From the NCBI GenBank assembly GCA_030828745.1, contig JAURBX010000004.1, positions 1-34,662 on the forward strand: a DNA stretch of 34,662 nt, given 5' to 3'. Positions 17,092 through 26,231 of this stretch are shown here, piece after piece. How positions within the stretch are numbered: the stretch's first letter is position 1; the number at the start of each line of letters is the position of its first letter. Below the pieces are notes generated by a model, which was given only the letters and a program-made list of their open reading frames with translations, did not search any database and was not told where the DNA came from. The stretch comes from Flavobacteriaceae bacterium (GTDB lineage Bacteria; Bacteroidota; Bacteroidia; Flavobacteriales; Flavobacteriaceae). The translations under genes and the position numbers were made by a program.

Positions 17092-19527
17092 ATGAAGAGA
17101 ATAATCTATTCTATAATTGTTGTAATTTTCTTTTCGAATGGAATAAACGCTCAAAATAAATCCAACAAAAACAAGGAAGTTGCTGAGCCCTCTGTCCTTG
17201 ATAAATCTCAGTCTTTTGAAGGTTTTTTTGACTTTAATTATCAGCCAGAAAAGGATGCAATTTATATGACTGTTAAAAAATTTGACGAACATTTTTTATA
17301 TGTTAATAGCTTGAGCCAAGGGATAGGAAGTAATGATATTGGTTTGGATCGAGGACAGTTAGGAAATGAACGTGTCGTTTACTTTTCTAAAGCTGGAAAT
17401 AAAGTATTACTCATTCAGCCCAACTTGCGTTACCGATCAACTTCAGACAACCCGTTAGAGCAACGGTCAATTAAAGAGGCATTTGCAAAGTCTGTTTTAT
17501 TTGGTTTCCCCATAGAAGAAACAAAAGGAGGAAATTATATTATCAATTTAACTCCTTTTTTAATGCAGGATGCACATGGAGTTTCTAAACGATTAAAGCA
17601 AATGAATCAGGGAAGTTTTAGTATTGACAAAAGTCGCGCTGCCATAAATATGGAGCGAACTAAAGCTTTTCCTTTGAATGTAGAATTTGATATGTCATTG
17701 ACTTTTACCGGGGAGGCTCAGGGGAATTTGTTGCGATCTGTCACTCCAACCCCAGATGCCGTAACCGTAAATCAGCACCATTCATTTGTAGCACTTCCTG
17801 ACACAAATTATACCCCACGAGATTTTGATCCAAGATCTGGAGTTAATGCTATGCGTTTTTATGATTACTCAACCCCGGTGAACAGCCCAACAAAAAAACA
17901 ATACATTTTCCGCCATCGATTAGAAAAGAAAGATCCCTCGGCAGCCATAAGTGAAGCAGTAGAACCGATTGTATATTATTTAGATAATGGAACCCCAGAA
18001 CCAGTTCGATCTGCACTCATGGAGGGAGGAAGTTGGTGGAATCAGGCCTTTGAAAGTATAGGGTATAAAAAGGCTTTTCAAGTTAAAATTCTTCCTGATG
18101 ATGTAGATCCGTTAGATGTTCGCTACAATGTGATTCAATGGGTTCACCGTTCTACACGGGGGTGGAGTTATGGCTCTAGTGTATCGGATCCAAGGACAGG
18201 AGAAATTATCAAAGGCCATGTTAGTTTGGGAAGTCTTAGGATTCGTCAAGACTTTATGATTGCTCTGGGATTAACGGAAGCTCCATTTGACCCCAACAAT
18301 AACAAAGAACAGGCAGCACTAGATTTGGCTTTAGCGCGAATCAGACAATTGTCAGCACATGAAATAGGACACACCTTAGGTTTTGCTCATAATTTTGCAG
18401 CAAGTGCTAATGCACGTACTTCCGTTATGGATTATCCCCATCCAAACCTTTCAATTGAAGGGGGTAAAATTAAATTGGATGAGGCCTATGAGGAGGGAAT
18501 TGGTTCCTGGGACAAAGTGAGTGTGAGCTATGCCTACACTGATTTTCCTGAAGGAACAAATGAAAAGGCAGCTTTGAATTCAATCCTTGAAGAAAGTACA
18601 AAGGAAGGACATCGTTTTATTAGTGATCGAGATGCACGCCCTTTGGGTGGAGCACATCCTAAGGCACATCTTTGGGATAATGGAATTCTTGCCACTACAG
18701 AGTTAGCCAACTTAATGCAGATTCGAGCAAAAGCGCTTGGACACCTCAATTTGGATCATTTACGCCCTGGGGAGCCCTACAGTGCCTTGGAAGATCGTTT
18801 TGTACCCATGTATCTTTTGCATCGTTACCAAATAGAGGCAGTCGTGAAATTAATTGGAGGAGTAGATTATGATTATGCCGTTAAAGGACCTCAAAGTTAT
18901 GCAGCAACAACCGTTGATGCCACCACACAGCGAAATGCTTTACTAGCTTTTCTAGGAGCTCTAAGTCCTGAAGCTTTAAAAATCCCTGAGCATCTTTATA
19001 AACTTTTACACCCACGTTCTTTTTCCAACCCTAGGGGGCGGGAAAACTTTTTGTCTCAAACGGGTGTAAGTTTTGATTATTTGGGAATTGCAAGTAGTCT
19101 AAGTGATGCGCTCATCGGTATGTTATTGCATCCCGAGCGTGCAAACAGATTAGTCATGCAGTACGGCTTTGATTCTAATCAGCTTTCTTTAAAGGAAACA
19201 ATCACTACTTTAATTAGAAGTCACTTTAAAGTAGCTCCAAGAGACATGCACGAGCGACAACTGAATGAAATCGTAAAAGGGAACATTATGAGTCACCTAA
19301 TGTCTTTGGGCCAAGACAATTTGTCTAGTAGTATTACAAGAGCAGTCGTTTATGAGGAGCTGGTTAGACTGGATCAATGGTTAGCAGGTCAAAGTGAAGC
19401 TAATTTTAATCAATATTATCGTGCAGAAATTCAAAAATATTTTGATAATCCTAAAGATTTTAAGCCTGTTTCAACAGAACGCTTACCGGACGGATCACCC
19501 ATAGGGTCTTTTTCTTGCGACAATTAA
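17092..19527 (+). CDS. Secreted zinc-dependent metalloprotease (DUF5117/DUF4953 type)
   Basis: 811 aa. Signal peptide MKRIIYSIIVVIFFSNGINA with likely cleavage at A20-Q21. An N-terminal DUF5117-like region (about 45-215: VKKFDEHFLYVNSLSQGIGSNDIGLDRG) leads into a metzincin-like catalytic region with HEIGHTLGFAH (423-433), i.e. HExxHxxGxxH with three His ligands and Glu424. A downstream SVMDYPHP supplies the Met-turn-like segment. The C-terminal helical region (about 530-811) belongs to the same Bacteroidota family. It probably acts in the periplasm or at the cell surface on peptides. It heads a tight plus-strand group with threonine aldolase (9-base gap) and the S9 peptidase. Natural substrate unknown. 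Confidence 0.9.
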   Translation: MKRIIYSIIVVIFFSNGINAQNKSNKNKEVAEPSVLDKSQSFEGFFDFNYQPEKDAIYMTVKKFDEHFLYVNSLSQGIGSNDIGLDRGQLGNERVVYFSKAGNKVLLIQPNLRYRSTSDNPLEQRSIKEAFAKSVLFGFPIEETKGGNYIINLTPFLMQDAHGVSKRLKQMNQGSFSIDKSRAAINMERTKAFPLNVEFDMSLTFTGEAQGNLLRSVTPTPDAVTVNQHHSFVALPDTNYTPRDFDPRSGVNAMRFYDYSTPVNSPTKKQYIFRHRLEKKDPSAAISEAVEPIVYYLDNGTPEPVRSALMEGGSWWNQAFESIGYKKAFQVKILPDDVDPLDVRYNVIQWVHRSTRGWSYGSSVSDPRTGEIIKGHVSLGSLRIRQDFMIALGLTEAPFDPNNNKEQAALDLALARIRQLSAHEIGHTLGFAHNFAASANARTSVMDYPHPNLSIEGGKIKLDEAYEEGIGSWDKVSVSYAYTDFPEGTNEKAALNSILEESTKEGHRFISDRDARPLGGAHPKAHLWDNGILATTELANLMQIRAKALGHLNLDHLRPGEPYSALEDRFVPMYLLHRYQIEAVVKLIGGVDYDYAVKGPQSYAATTVDATTQRNALLAFLGALSPEALKIPEHLYKLLHPRSFSNPRGRENFLSQTGVSFDYLGIASSLSDALIGMLLHPERANRLVMQYGFDSNQLSLKETITTLIRSHFKVAPRDMHERQLNEIVKGNIMSHLMSLGQDNLSSSITRAVVYEELVRLDQWLAGQSEANFNQYYRAEIQKYFDNPKDFKPVSTERLPDGSPIGSFSCDN

Positions 19528-19536
19528 GCTAACTCT

Positions 19537-20559
19537 ATGAATGTAAATTTGATAAGTGATACGGTAACCAAGCCTTCCAAGGGAATGCTGGAAGCAATGT
19601 TTTCAGCTCAAGTAGGAGATGATGTATTTAAAGAAGATTCTTCAGTCAATACTCTAGAAAATGAAATAGCAGCACTTTTTGGAATGGAAGCGGCTTTATT
19701 TTTTCCCTCAGGTACGATGGCCAATCAAACGGCAATTAAAATTCATACGCAACCTGGAGAGCAGCTCATTTGCGATCATTACGCACATGTATATAATTAT
19801 GAAGGGGGAGGAGTGAGTTTTAATTCTGGAGTATCCTGCCGATTGATTGAGGGAGATCGGGGAAGAATAACCGCAAATCAGATCGCAGCATGTATCAATC
19901 CTCCTGATTTTTATCACAGTCCAAAAACGACTTTAGTTTGCTTGGAAAACACCACCAATAAAGGAGGAGGAGCTTTTTATGATTTTAATGAAATTCTTGC
20001 CATTCGAAAACTCTGCGACAAGCATCATTTATCGCTTCATTTAGATGGGGCTCGTTTGTGGAATGCTTTAGAGGAAACCCATGAAAATCCTGAAGATTAT
20101 GGTAAAGTTTTCGATACGCTCTCCTTGTGTTTAAGCAAGGGCTTGGGATGCCCTGTAGGTTCATTGCTGGTCGGTTCAAAAGCGCATATAAACAATGCCA
20201 TACGAATCCGTAAGATTTTTGGTGGGGGAATGCGACAAGCGGGATACTTGGCAGCCGCTGGATCTTATGCCATTCAGCACCATAGAAAAGAGTTGAATGA
20301 AGATCATCGAAAAGCAAAAGAAATTGAAGCGGTCCTTTTACATTGTGACTTAGTAGATAAAGTGGAGCCTGTCTCTACTAACATTATTATTTTTTCTTTA
20401 AATTCGCCAAATTCAGAGTTGGATTTTATTTCCAAAATGAAACAAAAGGGAATCGATTTAATTGCTCTTGGAAAAGGAAAGCTTCGAATTGTGACCCATC
20501 GCGATTACACTCAAGAACAGCACGATTATGTGTTAACAACTTTAACAAAAATGAATTGA
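19537..20559 (+). CDS. ltaE: Low-specificity L-threonine aldolase
   Basis: 340 aa PLP enzyme, fold type I, cleaving L-threonine or L-allo-threonine to glycine and acetaldehyde in the cytoplasm. Visible: opening LISDTVTKPSKGMLEAM; VGDDVFKED; FPSGTMANQTAI (57-68); HVYNYEGGG with the PLP-stacking His84; LHLDGARLWNA with Asp170 for the pyridine nitrogen; and LSKGLGCPVGS with PLP-binding Lys201. The gene lies between a metalloprotease and a peptidase with gaps of 9 bases and 1 base, so the operon seems devoted to peptide and amino-acid breakdown. Confidence 0.94.
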   Translation: MNVNLISDTVTKPSKGMLEAMFSAQVGDDVFKEDSSVNTLENEIAALFGMEAALFFPSGTMANQTAIKIHTQPGEQLICDHYAHVYNYEGGGVSFNSGVSCRLIEGDRGRITANQIAACINPPDFYHSPKTTLVCLENTTNKGGGAFYDFNEILAIRKLCDKHHLSLHLDGARLWNALEETHENPEDYGKVFDTLSLCLSKGLGCPVGSLLVGSKAHINNAIRIRKIFGGGMRQAGYLAAAGSYAIQHHRKELNEDHRKAKEIEAVLLHCDLVDKVEPVSTNIIIFSLNSPNSELDFISKMKQKGIDLIALGKGKLRIVTHRDYTQEQHDYVLTTLTKMN

Positions 20560-20560
20560 T

Positions 20561-22699
20561 ATGCGTAACCTAATTTTAATTTCAAGTTTGATTTTTGTAA
20601 CTCTATTTACATCCTGTAAAAATAAAATAAAAATGAACTTTGACACGACTACTCAAGCACCCATGGCGGAGCGTATCCCATATCAACTAAAAGAACACAA
20701 TGACATCCGTGTGGATGATTATTATTGGCTTAAAGAAAGGGAGAACCCAGAAGTTATTGATTATTTAGAACGTGAAAATGACTATTTTAAAAAGATGACT
20801 TCAGATTCAGAATCTTTTAGAGAGGATCTTTTTGAAGAATTAAAAAGTAGAATAAAAGAAGATGATGAATCTGTGCCCTATTTTTTTAATGGCTATTGGT
20901 ATATTACACGATTTGAAAAAGGGCAACAGTACCCAGTATATACACGAAAAAAAGATTCTTTAAGTGCTACTGAAGAAATTTTATTTGACTGCAATAAAAT
21001 GGCAGAGGGATTGGATTATTTTCGTTTAGTTGGTATGAATGTAAGTCCAGACAATACCAAAGTTGTCTACGGAGTCGATACTGAATCTAGAAGGAAATAT
21101 ACCCTTTATGTTAAGGATCTTTTAACGGAGGAAGTTTTACCTACTAAAATTGAAAATACCACTGGAGGAAGTGCATGGGCATTAGATAATGAACATTTTT
21201 TTTATGTTTATAAAAATCCTAAAACTCTCCGTTCAGAACAAATTTTTAGGCACAATATAAAGAGTCCAACAAAAGATGATACCTTGATTTACCATGAGAA
21301 GGATGAGACCTTTTCAGTCTATGTAAGAGAGTCAAAATCAATGGAATATATTTTTATATCTTCCTACAGTACTTTGACAACAGAGCATCAATTCATTGAG
21401 GCTGATCAACCTTTATCCGCTTTTAAAACCATTCAGCCAAGGCTCAGAGGATTGGAATATAGTGTCGGACAATTTGAAGATCACTTTTATATTCTAACCA
21501 ATCAAGATGATTCAAAAAACTATAAAATTGTAAAAACTCCCATCGATACACCTTCTATGGAGCATTGGGAAACAATCCTAGAACATAGGGAGGAAGTTTT
21601 AATAGAGGATTTTGAAATTTTTAAAGAATATTGGGTAATAACAGAACGAAAACAAGGGCTAACCAAAATCCGAATTCAACGTTGGGATCAAAAAGAAGAT
21701 TATTTTTTACCCATAGAGGGGGAGACTTACAGTCTTTATGTTGGTTTTAATCCAAGTTTCGACACGACTACCCTGCGTTATGGATTTACTTCATTGACCA
21801 CTCCAAGTAGCGTTTTAGAATTTGATATGACAGATCAATCCAAAACTTTATTGAAACAACAAGAGGTTATGGATGCAAATTTTGATTCCAATAATTATGT
21901 TGAAAAGCGAGTCTGGGCAACAGCAAGAGATGGAGTGAAAGTTCCAATTTCAGTAGTCCATCACAAGGATACTGAGCTTAACGAGGAAACACCTTTTCTT
22001 TTGTATGCTTACGGTTCCTATGGTTCTACCATTGATCCTAGATTTTCCAGTACACGTTTAAGTTTATTGGATAGAGGATTTGTTTTTGGTATTGCACACA
22101 TTCGAGGGAGTGAGTATTTAGGGCGTCAGTGGTATGAGGATGGTAAATTATTGAAAAAGAAAAATACGTTTAATGATTTTATAGACTGCTCTAAATTTCT
22201 AATTGAAAACAACTATACCAGCGCTTCTCATCTCCACGCGTTGGGCGGATCTGCAGGTGGTTTGCTTATGGGAGTTATCGTGAATGATGCTCCGGATTTG
22301 TATAGAAGTGTGACAGCAGCAGTTCCTTTTGTGGATGTAGTCACAACCATGTTGGATTCTAGTATTCCATTAACTACGGGTGAGTATGACGAATGGGGAA
22401 ATCCAAATGACAAAGAGTTTTATGACTATATGAAATCGTACTCTCCTTATGATAATGTTAAGGCTCAATCGTATCCTAACTTGCTTATTACTGCAGGATA
22501 TCATGATTCTCAAGTACAATACTGGGAGCCTGCTAAATGGGCTGCAAAGCTACGTGCATTAAAAACAGATACAAATGTTTTGTTTTTAAATACAAACATG
22601 GAAGCAGGACATAGCGGTGCTTCAGGGCGTTTTGATGCTTTGAAAGAAACAGCTAAAGAATTTGCTTTTATGTTGCAGTTAGAAGGTAAAGCGGAGTAA
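20561..22699 (+). CDS. ptrB: S9 family prolyl oligopeptidase, oligopeptidase B-like lipoprotein
   Basis: 712 aa. N-terminal lipoprotein signal with lipobox FTSC (Cys about 19), so it is membrane anchored. An N-terminal seven-bladed propeller (about 30-430) precedes the alpha/beta-hydrolase domain. Visible in the latter: LLYAYGSYGSTIDPRFS; FGIAHIRGSEYLGRQWYEDGK; ALGGSAGGLLMG with nucleophile Ser564; GYHDSQVQ with Asp649; and EAGHSG with His684. The HIRGS and GGSAGG patterns fit oligopeptidase B, which cleaves short peptides after Lys or Arg. The gene begins one base after the threonine aldolase stop. Confidence 0.92.
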   Translation: MRNLILISSLIFVTLFTSCKNKIKMNFDTTTQAPMAERIPYQLKEHNDIRVDDYYWLKERENPEVIDYLERENDYFKKMTSDSESFREDLFEELKSRIKEDDESVPYFFNGYWYITRFEKGQQYPVYTRKKDSLSATEEILFDCNKMAEGLDYFRLVGMNVSPDNTKVVYGVDTESRRKYTLYVKDLLTEEVLPTKIENTTGGSAWALDNEHFFYVYKNPKTLRSEQIFRHNIKSPTKDDTLIYHEKDETFSVYVRESKSMEYIFISSYSTLTTEHQFIEADQPLSAFKTIQPRLRGLEYSVGQFEDHFYILTNQDDSKNYKIVKTPIDTPSMEHWETILEHREEVLIEDFEIFKEYWVITERKQGLTKIRIQRWDQKEDYFLPIEGETYSLYVGFNPSFDTTTLRYGFTSLTTPSSVLEFDMTDQSKTLLKQQEVMDANFDSNNYVEKRVWATARDGVKVPISVVHHKDTELNEETPFLLYAYGSYGSTIDPRFSSTRLSLLDRGFVFGIAHIRGSEYLGRQWYEDGKLLKKKNTFNDFIDCSKFLIENNYTSASHLHALGGSAGGLLMGVIVNDAPDLYRSVTAAVPFVDVVTTMLDSSIPLTTGEYDEWGNPNDKEFYDYMKSYSPYDNVKAQSYPNLLITAGYHDSQVQYWEPAKWAAKLRALKTDTNVLFLNTNMEAGHSGASGRFDALKETAKEFAFMLQLEGKAE

Positions 22700-22710
22700 A
22701 ATATTTTGAT

Positions 22711-22718
22711 TAAATTTG
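22711..22718 (+). promoter_or_regulatory. Possible -7 promoter box before the coupled PLP-enzyme pair
   Basis: TAAATTTG matches TAnnTTTG, 27 bases before the ATG at 22746, in the only gap of more than 10 bases between the peptidase operon and the next pair. No clear -33 TTG, so the pair could also be read through from upstream. Confidence 0.35.
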
Positions 22719-22745
22719 CTTAAATTTTGTTTTTAAACACAGAGT

Positions 22746-23801
22746 ATGAATGACCATGAGAATACCTATGAGAATATTCTTGAACTGATAGGTAATACCC
22801 CTCTAATAAAACTAAATAATGTAGTTAAGGATTATCAGGGTGCATTTTATGCGAAGTTTGAGGCGTTCAATCCAGGACATTCCAATAAGGACAGAATTGC
22901 AATTCATATCATAGAAGAAGCTGAGCGAAAAGGGATATTGAAACCTGGGGCTACAATCATAGAAACAACGTCAGGCAATACAGGCTTTAGTTTAGCAATG
23001 GTTTCAATGATAAAAGGATATCATTGCATTTTGGCAGTGAGTTCAAAGTCATCAAAAGATAAAATAAATATGTTGAGTTCTATGGGAGCTCAGGTACATG
23101 TGTGTCCTGCCAATGTTGCAGCCGATGACCCCCGTTCTTACTACCAAGTTGCAAAACAATTGCACAGTGAAATCAAAGAATCTGTTTATATAAATCAATA
23201 TTTTAATGAGTTGAATGTTGAGGCACACTACAAATCTACAGGTCCTGAAATTTGGGAACAAACCAAGGGTGAAATAACGCATTTAGTTGCAAGTAGTGGA
23301 ACGGGAGGCACTATTTCAGGTTGTGCAAAATATTTAAAAGAAATGAATCCTGACATTACCATCATCGGAGTGGATGCTTATGGATCGGTATTGAAAAAGT
23401 ATCACGAGACCCAAGAGTTTGATACAAATGAAATTTATCCCTATCGCATTGAAGGGCTTGGTAAGAATTTAATTCCTACCGCAACTCATTTTGATTTGAT
23501 CGACCTTTTTGTGAAAGTTACCGACGAGGAAAGTGCTCATTCTGCTAGAAAGGTTACAAGATCCGAAGGGATGTTTGTTGGATATACCTCAGGAGCAGCG
23601 ATGCAGGCAGTTCGTCAACTGGCAGAAGAAAATTATTTTGATAAAGACAGCAAGGTTGTCGTGATTTTTCCAGATCATGGCTCGCGCTACATGAGTAAAA
23701 TATACAGTGAAGATTGGATGGAAGATCAAGGTTTTTTTGATGCCTCCAATGAGTCACAACACAATATTGAATACGTTAAAGATATTACATCCAAGAAATG
23801 A
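22746..23801 (+). CDS. Cysteine synthase-fold PLP enzyme, probable cysteate synthase
   Basis: 351 aa, fold type II PLP enzyme. Visible: [11 protein letters not shown] (16-26); [12 protein letters not shown] with PLP Lys48; [11 protein letters not shown] (about 74-84); [10 protein letters not shown] phosphate-binding loop (183-192); and a C-terminal [11 protein letters not shown]. There are no CBS domains. It looks like cysteine synthase or cystathionine beta-synthase by family. However, its last bases overlap the start of an alpha-oxoamine synthase as ATGA. In sulfonolipid-making Bacteroidota such a pair is known to make cysteate (from phosphoserine and sulfite) and then condense it with acyl-CoA. 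I infer cysteate synthase; ordinary cysteine synthase is the main alternative. Confidence 0.75.
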   Translation: MNDHENTYENILELIGNTPLIKLNNVVKDYQGAFYAKFEAFNPGHSNKDRIAIHIIEEAERKGILKPGATIIETTSGNTGFSLAMVSMIKGYHCILAVSSKSSKDKINMLSSMGAQVHVCPANVAADDPRSYYQVAKQLHSEIKESVYINQYFNELNVEAHYKSTGPEIWEQTKGEITHLVASSGTGGTISGCAKYLKEMNPDITIIGVDAYGSVLKKYHETQEFDTNEIYPYRIEGLGKNLIPTATHFDLIDLFVKVTDEESAHSARKVTRSEGMFVGYTSGAAMQAVRQLAEENYFDKDSKVVVIFPDHGSRYMSKIYSEDWMEDQGFFDASNESQHNIEYVKDITSKK

Positions 23802-25057
23802 GAGATTTATTTGATAGAATACATGCCAACAAGGGGCCGTTAGGTAAATGGGCTTCACAAGCTGAAGGTTATTTTGTATTTCCTAAACTAGAAGGACCTA
23901 TTTCCAATAGAATGAAATTTAAGGGAAAAGAAGTCATCACTTGGAGTGTAAATGATTATCTCGGTCTGGCAAACAATCCTGAGATTCGAAAAGTAGATGC
24001 AGAAGCTGCTGCTGAATATGGTTCTGCCTATCCTATGGGTGCTAGAATGATGTCAGGTCATACAGAGTTGCACGAGCAATTAGAAAATGAATTGGCAGAG
24101 TTTATAGATAAAGAGTCAGCCTATTTACTGAATTTTGGATATCAAGGAATTCTTTCTACTATTGACACTTTAGTGGGGAAGGATGACGTAATTGTTTATG
24201 ACGTTGATGCGCATGCGTGTATAGTAGACGGGGTTCGTTTGCATTTAGGAAAGCGTTTTACTTATAAGCATAATGATATTGAGAGTTTAGAAAAAAACTT
24301 ACAGCGTGCTACAAAAGTTGCAGATCAAACCGGTGGAGGTATATTAGTGATTTCCGAAGGAGTGTTTGGTATGCGTGGACAACAAGGATGTCTGAAGGAA
24401 ATTGTTGCCTTAAAAGACAAGTATAACTTCCGTTTTCTAGTTGATGATGCCCATGGTTTTGGTACTTTAGGAGAAAATGGAAAAGGTGCTGGAAACGAAC
24501 AAGGTGTTCAGGATCAAATTGATGTTTATTTTGCAACTTTTGCAAAATCAATGGCTTCTACAGGAGCTTTTGTTGCTGCGGATAAAGAAATTATTGATTA
24601 TTTGAAATACAATATGCGTTCGCAGATGTTTGCTAAATCATTGCAAATGCAGTTGGTTAAAGGGGCTCTAAAGCGCCTTGATATGTTAAGAACACGTCCT
24701 GAGTTTAAAGCCAAGCTTTGGGAGAATGTCAATGCATTGCAAGACGGACTGAAAGCCAGCGGTTTTGATATTGGAACAACGCAAAGCTGTGTAACACCTG
24801 TATATCTCAAGGGAAGTATCCCTGAAGCGATGGCATTGGTAAAAGATTTAAGAGAAAATTACGGAATATTTTGTTCTATTGTAGTCTATCCAGTCATACC
24901 AAAAGGCTTGATTTTGCTCCGACTTATTCCTACAACAACGCATACGCTTGAAGACGTAAGAATCACTTTAGAGGCATTCTCTGGAATCAGGGAGAAATTG
25001 GAAAACGGAACCTATAAAAGACTTTCAGAAGCGGTGATGGGGCAAGCTCAAGTGTAA
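23798..25057 (+). CDS. Alpha-oxoamine synthase; probable cysteate/serine fatty acyltransferase (SPT-like)
   Basis: 419 aa fold type I PLP enzyme of the group with serine palmitoyltransferase, KBL and BioF. Visible: [16 protein letters not shown] (49-63); [25 protein letters not shown] with PLP-stacking His139; [17 protein letters not shown] with Asp216; and [12 protein letters not shown] with PLP Lys250. It closely fits the flavobacterial SPT-like protein shown in Flavobacterium johnsoniae to be a cysteate fatty acyltransferase needed for capnine sulfonolipids and efficient gliding. It overlaps the upstream gene by 4 bases (ATGA). Automated labels such as glycine C-acetyltransferase or 8-amino-7-oxononanoate synthase are likely imprecise here. 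Serine palmitoyltransferase for sphingolipids is the main alternative. Confidence 0.82.
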   Translation: MRDLFDRIHANKGPLGKWASQAEGYFVFPKLEGPISNRMKFKGKEVITWSVNDYLGLANNPEIRKVDAEAAAEYGSAYPMGARMMSGHTELHEQLENELAEFIDKESAYLLNFGYQGILSTIDTLVGKDDVIVYDVDAHACIVDGVRLHLGKRFTYKHNDIESLEKNLQRATKVADQTGGGILVISEGVFGMRGQQGCLKEIVALKDKYNFRFLVDDAHGFGTLGENGKGAGNEQGVQDQIDVYFATFAKSMASTGAFVAADKEIIDYLKYNMRSQMFAKSLQMQLVKGALKRLDMLRTRPEFKAKLWENVNALQDGLKASGFDIGTTQSCVTPVYLKGSIPEAMALVKDLRENYGIFCSIVVYPVIPKGLILLRLIPTTTHTLEDVRITLEAFSGIREKLENGTYKRLSEAVMGQAQV

Positions 25058-25070
25058 GTCATAATTTGGA

Positions 25071-26231
25071 CTAGCGTTTACTTTTCTTTTTCGTAAATAG
25101 ATTATTAAAAGTTATATTTTCAAATAGAATTCCAGTAGCAATTCCACCCGCACCTGCTATTGTTGCCAACCCATATTTTCGATCATTTTTTAATTCATTT
25201 AATATTCGCACAGCTAAGACTGCACCCGATGCTCCAATTGGATGCCCTCTCGATAGTGATCCTCCCGAGAGATTAATTCGATCTTTGGGAAGTTTTAACT
25301 CCTTAGCACAAACAATCGCTTGAGCGGCAAAAGCTTCCATGAGTTCTATAACGTCCAAGTCTAAGGATGATAAATGATTTTTCTTCAACAAGAAGTCACT
25401 TACCGCTATGGGAGCCAAGCCAGGTAATTCAGGATTTCCTCCTGATGTTTTTCCGTCAATGATTCGAAGTGCTTGATTGATAGATAAAGTATTCAGTATT
25501 TTTTCTGAAACTAAAACAACAAAAGCAGCTCCATCTGCTGCAACACTTGTACTAGCAGTAGAAACGCTATCTGAAAGCACTTTTGAACGTTGGCAGGTTT
25601 CCATCGTTAAAGATCGTGTAAAGGGATCATGAAGAATAGGAACTTCAGGAATCATGACAATTTCTTTACTCAATTCATCTTTTGCCTTCATGGCTTTTAC
25701 GTGACTTTCAATAGCCCACTCATGTTGTTCTAGTTTCGAAATATTATACTGATTAGCAAGCTCAGCTGCAGCTACTTCCATAAGTGGATCATTATAAAAT
25801 GAAGGTAAAAAAGGAGCTTGGTTTTTATGGATGTATTTTTTCTCCCCTATGGATTTATAATATCGTTTGGGCCGTAACGAATGGGATTCAGTTCCTCCAG
25901 CAATGACAACCTGAGCTTGCCCTGAATGAATTAATGCTTTACCGACTAGTAAAGAGTCTAATCCTCCCACACATTGACGATCAATACTTAGTCCCGCTAA
26001 ACTTTGAGGTAGCCCAGAAGCCAATGCAACGAGTCGTGCAGGATTTCCACCACCACCAATTGCATTCGAGACAATCAGTTCATCCACTTTATTTGGAGGT
26101 AATCCAATCTTCTTTAAACAATCTTCAATAATGGGAGCGGCAAGATCATAATAATTCAAGTTTTTAAATAAACCCCCACTTGGAACTATTGCAGATCTTG
26201 CTCCCGCTACGATATAAACTGAATTTTCCAT
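25071..26231 (-). CDS. Thiolase-family protein with incomplete catalytic residues
   Basis: 386 aa, full-length thiolase fold. The nucleophile Cys87 is present (DRQCVGGLDSLL) and so is His330 in LSRGHPIGASGA. The NEAFA/HEAFA motif is changed to ELMEAFAAQ (Met298 instead of Asn or His). The CxG motif near the end reads ATIAGAGG (Ala359 where the acid/base Cys sits). A standard degradative or biosynthetic thiolase needs these residues, so this protein may catalyse a different acyl transfer or Claisen step, or only bind acyl-CoA. Its ATG overlaps the ligase stop (TAATG, 26229-26233), so the two are translated together. The pairing resembles B. subtilis YhfS/YhfT, which is from memory and unproven here. 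Confidence 0.85.
   Translation of the reverse strand: MENSVYIVAGARSAIVPSGGLFKNLNYYDLAAPIIEDCLKKIGLPPNKVDELIVSNAIGGGGNPARLVALASGLPQSLAGLSIDRQCVGGLDSLLVGKALIHSGQAQVVIAGGTESHSLRPKRYYKSIGEKKYIHKNQAPFLPSFYNDPLMEVAAAELANQYNISKLEQHEWAIESHVKAMKAKDELSKEIVMIPEVPILHDPFTRSLTMETCQRSKVLSDSVSTASTSVAADGAAFVVLVSEKILNTLSINQALRIIDGKTSGGNPELPGLAPIAVSDFLLKKNHLSSLDLDVIELMEAFAAQAIVCAKELKLPKDRINLSGGSLSRGHPIGASGAVLAVRILNELKNDRKYGLATIAGAGGIATGILFENITFNNLFTKKKSKR

Noticed and set aside
19985-20317. 110-codon minus-strand open frame
   Set aside because: Antisense to threonine aldolase core motifs; shadow frame.
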